A stretch of DNA of 55,978 nt from JAGWBG01 sp034421095 (lineage in GTDB: Bacteria; Chloroflexota; Dehalococcoidia; Lucifugimonadales; JAGWBF01), in contig DAOUKR010000034.1 in the NCBI GenBank assembly GCA_034421095.1, positions 1 to 55,978 of the forward strand, written 5' to 3'. A program made the position numbers and the translations under genes. Shown here piece by piece: positions 51,826 to 55,978 of this stretch; within the stretch, counting starts at the first letter, position 1; every line of letters starts with the position of its first letter. Below the pieces are notes generated by a model that made no database searches, had not been told where the DNA came from, and saw nothing but the letters and a program-made list of their open reading frames with translations.

Positions 51826-52785
51826 TTAACTGTAACGTACTCTCGGGTTAATCCATCCATACAGAAGGTCAATCACCAGGTTCAAAACCAGGATTACGGT
51901 TGCCGACATCATAATTATTGCCTGAATCACGTTGAAATCTCGATGGTTGATTGCATCCAGCAAGGCTCTCCCTATCCCCGGCACCAGAAATACCTTCTCT
52001 ATAAGTACCGACCCCCCAAGGAGGGCGGCAAATTGGAAGCCTGAGACAGTGATGACAGGTAGAACGGCGTTCTTGAGGGCGTGTCGCATGAGCACTATCA
52101 ACTCTCTAAGGCCCTTGGACCTAGCTGTCCTGATGTAGTCCTCACGCATGACCTCCAGCATAGCTGATCTGGTTACCCTTGCGGTGAAGGCCAGATTGAA
52201 GTATCCCAAGGCTATGGCCGGGAATACCAACTGTTGCAGGTTCTTAACAGGCTCATTCCACAGAGTGGCGTATCCCAAAGGGGTGGCCCAATCGAAGAGT
52301 TCGGACAGCATGAATACCACCAGTATCCCAACCCAGAAGGATGGCATAGCCACCCCGGTGACGGTGAATAGCTTGGAGGCATGGTCAATCCAAGTGTCCT
52401 GTTTCACGGCGGAGAGGACTCCGATGGGCACCGCTACTATCAGGGACATGATGATTGCCATGATGGTGAGCTGCAAAGTAATGGGGAAACGCAATCTCAG
52501 TTCATCGGTGACCGGGCGATTATGCCAGAAAGACTCGCCGAAGTCTGCCTGGAGCGCGCCCCATATCCATCTTCCGTACTGTTCGTAGAGGGGCTTATCG
52601 GTGCCAAGGCGCTTCCTAAAGGCATCAAGCTCTTCCTCGGTAAAATGACCCTCTCCCGAGTTTCCGACAAGTATCACCAGCGCGGGGTCGCCGGGGAGAA
52701 TACGCATAACTGAGAACGCCACTATAGAGACCAGTAGCAGCGTGGGGACGAAGAGCAACAGTCGCTTTATCGTGTATGCTCTCAT
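51826..52785 (-). CDS. ABC transporter permease, DppB type
   Basis: 319 aa, six predicted helices. Starts MRAYTIKRLLLFVPTLLLVS with RILPGDPAL, which is typical of DppB; the EAA loop is in RSKGLRELIVLMRHALKNAV. Forms the channel with DppC. Start ATG has GGAG close by, 99 bp after the binding-protein stop. Confidence 0.92.
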   Translation of the reverse strand: MRAYTIKRLLLFVPTLLLVSIVAFSVMRILPGDPALVILVGNSGEGHFTEEELDAFRKRLGTDKPLYEQYGRWIWGALQADFGESFWHNRPVTDELRLRFPITLQLTIMAIIMSLIVAVPIGVLSAVKQDTWIDHASKLFTVTGVAMPSFWVGILVVFMLSELFDWATPLGYATLWNEPVKNLQQLVFPAIALGYFNLAFTARVTRSAMLEVMREDYIRTARSKGLRELIVLMRHALKNAVLPVITVSGFQFAALLGGSVLIEKVFLVPGIGRALLDAINHRDFNVIQAIIMMSATVILVLNLVIDLLYGWINPRVRYS

Positions 52786-52884
52786 AGAACTCCATGAGAA
52801 CCGGCCCGGAGGGGCCCGAGAATCAGGTTCGGACCGGCCCTCTCAGTTAGCTTTCAAAAGATGGGATAGGTATCAAATCTGCCC

Positions 52885-55029
52885 CTATCTGAACTCGATG
52901 GGGTCCTCCAACCATATGGACTCGTGCATGTAGTTTTCTCCCAGCAGCCTACCCACACGGAAGTTTTTGACCTTGGTGTTCACTGGGAGGGCATACCTGT
53001 CTACCCAGGCAACGCCAATCTGGGAGACCATTCCGTTCTGGCGTAGGATTTCTCCTGCCCGGAGTATCTGCTCTTGGCGCGCGTCCGGGTCGGCCTCCCT
53101 AGAGGACGTTGCAAATATCTCGTTTATCGCGGGAACTTCAAGGTTCTCCCAGGACGACACTCCACCAGGCATGTAATTACCCAGAAGGAGGTCGTCTGAA
53201 TCTCGAATGTCGCCTGCTCGGGTTACGTGGCTCATTTGGTATCTGCCAGCCCTGGTGTCGGCGAAGCCCGAGGAGACATCCCGCAGATTGATTTCGGCCT
53301 CCACACCGAACCTGGCGAACTGCTCTTTCATTAGCTGGCCGACACTGCTGTGATACGGAAGGTTGAAGGCATTATAGGTGAACTTGAGCGGATTATCTTC
53401 GGTATATCCCGCTTTGGCCAGCAGCTCTTTGGCCAATTCTATATCTCTCGGGTCTTTAATCACGTTGTCGTTGCCGTAGGGAACTAACACAGGCTCACCG
53501 GTGGCCTTGTCTACATACCGGAAGCCAGGCCAGGTTCCTACTATCTCGTCAGACGGAGTCATCCAGGAATCGGGGAAGAAAGGTGTACCCATTTTCCCGC
53601 GGCCGGCCAACAGGGTGTTTATGTGCTCCAGTCGGTCTATGCCTACGTAGAATGCCTGCCTGACGTCAGCATTGTCGAAGGGAGGCTTCTCGAAGTTCAC
53701 GAAGAGCACGTCGAGCTCCGGGGCACCCAGCCAATGAACAACGATCTGTTCCCCCCATTGCTCTTGCACCGACATCAGGTCCCTCACGCCCATGCCGGTA
53801 TCGCCAAAGTTGGGCATAAGCACTTGCTCTGACTCGTAGGCCGGGATCAGTGCGTTAGTATCCTCAATGAGGAACATCTTGATTCCGTCGAGGAAAGGCA
53901 GGCCATCCTTCCAATAGTTGGGGTTCCTTTCCCATTCGACCAGAATCCCCTCCTGGAAGTCCTTGAACATGAAAGGACCGGATCCATTGATGTTCTCGGG
54001 ATTGTTGTTAAGGAATTCCGCCCGCTCATCCAAGTCTGGATGGGCGTCTCCGACGTGCTTGCCAATTATCTTGTAGTTTTCTACCGCAAGCAGCTGGAGG
54101 AAAGCCGGCGAGCTAGGAATCTTCAAGTTTACCTTTAGGGTCCTATCGTCTATGATCTCCGAGCTATCGTAGTAACGGCGAATCTTGCCCGTCTTAGGCC
54201 TGGGCCGTCCCTCTTCAACCATCCTGTCTAGGCTGAACTTGATGTCATCGGCGTTGACCATCTCGCCGTCTAGGAACATTGCACCTTCGTAGAGCTTGAA
54301 CAGGTATCCGCCGTCATCGGTCAACTCCCATGTCTTGACCAAGTCTCCTATTAGCTGGTCTCGGTCCTGGTGGTCCCACCGCATAATCTGGTTGTAAAAG
54401 CCGGAGCTTACCGCCGAATCAAGCAGGCCGGTTTGCTGGTGGGGGTCCCAATTTATGCGCCAGTTCAAGGAGGACATGGGTAGTACTCCACCGTATTTTC
54501 CATTCCTAACCCACGTGGGAGGCTCCCACTCGAAGGTGACGGCTGCCACTGGCAAAGGTGTTGGCGTCGCCACTGCTTGGGCAACGATATTCTGGACCTG
54601 CTCAGCAGTCAACTGCTCTCCCGCGGACTCAGCTATCGCCTGAGCTACGAGGCTCGCCACTTCGTCTCTCGAGAGGCCGGGCTGTGAAGATGCCTCAATG
54701 GCCTGCTGTACCATCTGCTGGATTTCCAAGGGGCTGGTCCCCGGAGGCACCGAAGCCTCTACTGCCCGTTCTACCAACTGTTGCAGGTCCTCGGGGGAGA
54801 TGGGTTCGTCTGTCTCACCCGCTTGGCTCTCAAGCGCCGCTGCTATGGATTCCTGTATGGAAGTCTGCAGGTCTGATGCAATCGCTGATACGTCTAACGG
54901 GGTTGGGGTTGGCTGGGGTGTGGGGGTCGGCTGTTCTTCTGCCCCACCGCAGGCCAGACCTATTAGCAACACCGCAATTAGGGGCAAGAATACCAGAAAC
55001 CTGGGACTAAGTGACCGGCTACGTGCCAT
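52885..55029 (-). CDS. Peptide/nickel-type ABC substrate-binding lipoprotein with a 21-residue tandem repeat
   Basis: 714 aa from ATG 55029 (GGGAGG 7-8 nt upstream; GTG 55035 is two codons earlier). Signal peptide with lipobox LLIGLACGG (Cys27), then a Pro/Thr linker (PTPTPQPTPTP). Between 78 and 160 there are four copies of a helix-forming unit at an exact 21-residue period (starts 78, 99, 120, 141), pattern S-x-x-[LIV]-x-x-[LMI]-V-x-x-A. The rest is a SBP_bac_5 binding protein (NADVRQAFYVGIDRLEHINT, NPLKFTYNAFNLPYHSS). Binds peptides or similar compounds outside the cell for DppB/DppC. The repeat may be a coiled-coil spacer. Confidence 0.92.
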   Translation of the reverse strand: MARSRSLSPRFLVFLPLIAVLLIGLACGGAEEQPTPTPQPTPTPLDVSAIASDLQTSIQESIAAALESQAGETDEPISPEDLQQLVERAVEASVPPGTSPLEIQQMVQQAIEASSQPGLSRDEVASLVAQAIAESAGEQLTAEQVQNIVAQAVATPTPLPVAAVTFEWEPPTWVRNGKYGGVLPMSSLNWRINWDPHQQTGLLDSAVSSGFYNQIMRWDHQDRDQLIGDLVKTWELTDDGGYLFKLYEGAMFLDGEMVNADDIKFSLDRMVEEGRPRPKTGKIRRYYDSSEIIDDRTLKVNLKIPSSPAFLQLLAVENYKIIGKHVGDAHPDLDERAEFLNNNPENINGSGPFMFKDFQEGILVEWERNPNYWKDGLPFLDGIKMFLIEDTNALIPAYESEQVLMPNFGDTGMGVRDLMSVQEQWGEQIVVHWLGAPELDVLFVNFEKPPFDNADVRQAFYVGIDRLEHINTLLAGRGKMGTPFFPDSWMTPSDEIVGTWPGFRYVDKATGEPVLVPYGNDNVIKDPRDIELAKELLAKAGYTEDNPLKFTYNAFNLPYHSSVGQLMKEQFARFGVEAEINLRDVSSGFADTRAGRYQMSHVTRAGDIRDSDDLLLGNYMPGGVSSWENLEVPAINEIFATSSREADPDARQEQILRAGEILRQNGMVSQIGVAWVDRYALPVNTKVKNFRVGRLLGENYMHESIWLEDPIEFR

Positions 55030-55084
55030 AAGCACACCTCCCTAGCTTCGAGGCTTGACATAAGCCCCCAGGACTATGTGGGCT

Positions 55085-55113
55085 AGTGTATGTTATGTCG
55101 TCGGAGATGTCAA
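55085..55113 (-). promoter_or_regulatory. Promoter of the ABC transport operon
   Basis: Minus strand TTGACA (55113-55108, perfect), 17-bp spacer, TACACT (55090-55085). Leader about 50 nt. Confidence 0.6.
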
Positions 55114-55221
55114 TAAGTCGAAATTTACGATATTCCATACCAAGCGCCCGTATATTGGAACCGGGACTGCCATAAGTAGCACAAGCTCATCGAATCTCAC
55201 AACACCCCGAGTACGCATGGA

Positions 55222-55250
55222 TTGACAGGAAATAAAAGAAGGGCTACAAT
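55222..55250 (+). promoter_or_regulatory. Promoter of the DUF1800 gene
   Basis: TTGACA (55222-55227, perfect), 17-bp spacer, TACAAT (55245-55250). Predicted leader about 159 nt; 55251-55415 shows no other feature I recognise. Confidence 0.62.
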
Positions 55251-55415
55251 CCAAGAGCATTGAGTACCTCCTAAGGGTGCGCCTCCGAGTTCCTGGATAG
55301 GGGTGGCTCTGAGGCTGGTAATTGAGTAGGGTGAAAGTTCCTTATTGAATTGAACTGTAATCCCGGTATCAAGTGAAAATCTTTGAGCGTTCTTCAGAGG
55401 AAAGGGGGATTGACA

Positions 55416-55978
55416 ATGGCTGATAACGGCATAGCTTTGATGGCCCATCTGATGCGCCGCGCCGGATTCGGAGCGACACGGGAAGAACTGGAGGCCCGCG
55501 CCGCCAGGGGATACGAGTCGACAGTAGAAGAGTTGCTGCATACCGAAGAGCAGGATGCCATAGATATACGTGACCTGCTGCGGTATCATCCCTGGGCTTG
55601 GAAATCAGGGACCATACAGGGCATGGGTGCCACCAAGTGGCTTTACCACATGATTAACACCAGGCGGCCCCTGGAAGAGAAGATGGTCCTCTTCTGGCAC
55701 CAGATATTCGCAACGGGCGTCTCAAAGGTAGACCACTACGATGAGATAGACGACATGCTGGACCTGTTCCGCGAGAAGGGAATGGGCAACTACCGGGACC
55801 TGCTGGTAGAGGTTGCCAAGAACCCCGCCATGATTCACTGGCTGGACAACAACGAGAACCATGCCGAGGCCGTCAACGAGAACTGGGGCCGGGAGCTCCT
55901 GGAGCTCTTCAGCATGGGCGTGGGCAACTACACCGAGGTGGACGTCAGGGAGTGCTCCAGGGCCTTCACCGGCTGGAC
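55416..55978 (+). CDS. DUF1800 family protein, 5' part (cut by window edge)
   Basis: At least 187 aa from ATG 55416, whose AAAGGGGG is about 7 nt upstream. Family hallmarks in order: HLMRRAGFGATREELEA, KMVLFWHQIFATG, NPAMIHWLDNNEN, and NENWGRELLELFSMGVGNYT, then the RAFTGW block at the window end. Usually paired with a DUF1501 gene in Chloroflexota, Planctomycetota and others; the biochemical role is unknown. The frame runs off the end at 55978. No signal peptide is seen in this part. Confidence 0.92.
   Translation, partial: MADNGIALMAHLMRRAGFGATREELEARAARGYESTVEELLHTEEQDAIDIRDLLRYHPWAWKSGTIQGMGATKWLYHMINTRRPLEEKMVLFWHQIFATGVSKVDHYDEIDDMLDLFREKGMGNYRDLLVEVAKNPAMIHWLDNNENHAEAVNENWGRELLELFSMGVGNYTEVDVRECSRAFTGW

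Overview
This window looks like one contig of a high-GC Chloroflexota bacterium, most likely a Dehalococcoidia / SAR202-type lineage. That placement is an inference from gene content. It carries four luciferase-like (FMN/F420) monooxygenases, an F420:NADP reductase, hydantoinase A/B, an amidohydrolase_2 protein, a DUF1800 protein and an ATPase-less Dpp-type ABC transporter. Intergenic DNA is full of dispersed 'GTCATTCC...GGAATGAC' hairpin repeats. Sigma-A promoters can be read by eye as TTGAC(A/C), a 17-bp spacer, then TATAAT-like hexamers, and many genes have AAGGAGG-type ribosome sites.

Layout. 1-726: the N-terminus of a probable transposase and a clan AA aspartic protease. 924-7366 (minus): a TetR regulator followed by a giant two-ASKHA-domain dehydratase activase (1313 aa) and its 2-hydroxyacyl-CoA dehydratase-like partner. 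7507-8078: a repeat-only island with a 48-bp tandem repeat, a hairpin repeat and a 182-bp tandem repeat. 8250-12555 (minus): alpha/beta hydrolase, seven-iron ferredoxin, ruvX and alaS. 13030-13387: a small SWIM zinc-finger protein and tRNA-Gly(CCC). 13428-17320 (minus): alpha/beta hydrolase, luciferase-like monooxygenase and a flavin-dependent-halogenase-like protein. 18246-23007 (minus): hydantoinase A and B with an N-carbamoylsarcosine-amidase-like hydrolase. 24313-27774 (minus): a defence island with a beta-class adenine methyltransferase, a 78-aa protein, an HNH endonuclease with a duplicated Cys/His module, a MutH/MvaI-like nuclease and an excisionase-like HTH protein. 27790-33679: F420:NADP reductase, then purF, purM, purH and a glycosyltransferase. 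33727-38708: assorted accessory genes, including an Mrr_N-like protein, a diiron desaturase and a quinone oxidoreductase.

38747-45814 (minus) is the most unusual operon: luciferase-like monooxygenase, three tandem DHA2-family MFS exporters, then a GrdB-like gene split by an in-frame UGA. A perfect 8-bp hairpin lies 10 nt after that UGA, so I read the gene as a selenoprotein. It is followed by a DUF6941-like protein. 45936-46168 is the fused, decayed remnant of a VapB/VapC pair. 46571-50845 holds a thioredoxin-fold lipoprotein, a fourth luciferase-like monooxygenase, an amidohydrolase and a nitroreductase. 50863-55029 (minus) is a peptide/nickel-type ABC importer (two permeases and a lipoprotein with an exact 21-residue repeat), and a DUF1800 gene runs off the right edge.

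Together the genes suggest a heterotroph oxidising or hydrolysing recalcitrant organic molecules (monooxygenases, hydrolases, hydantoinases, dehydratase), with F420/FMN and ferredoxin supplying electrons. Functions are assigned from motif recognition only; no database search was run.
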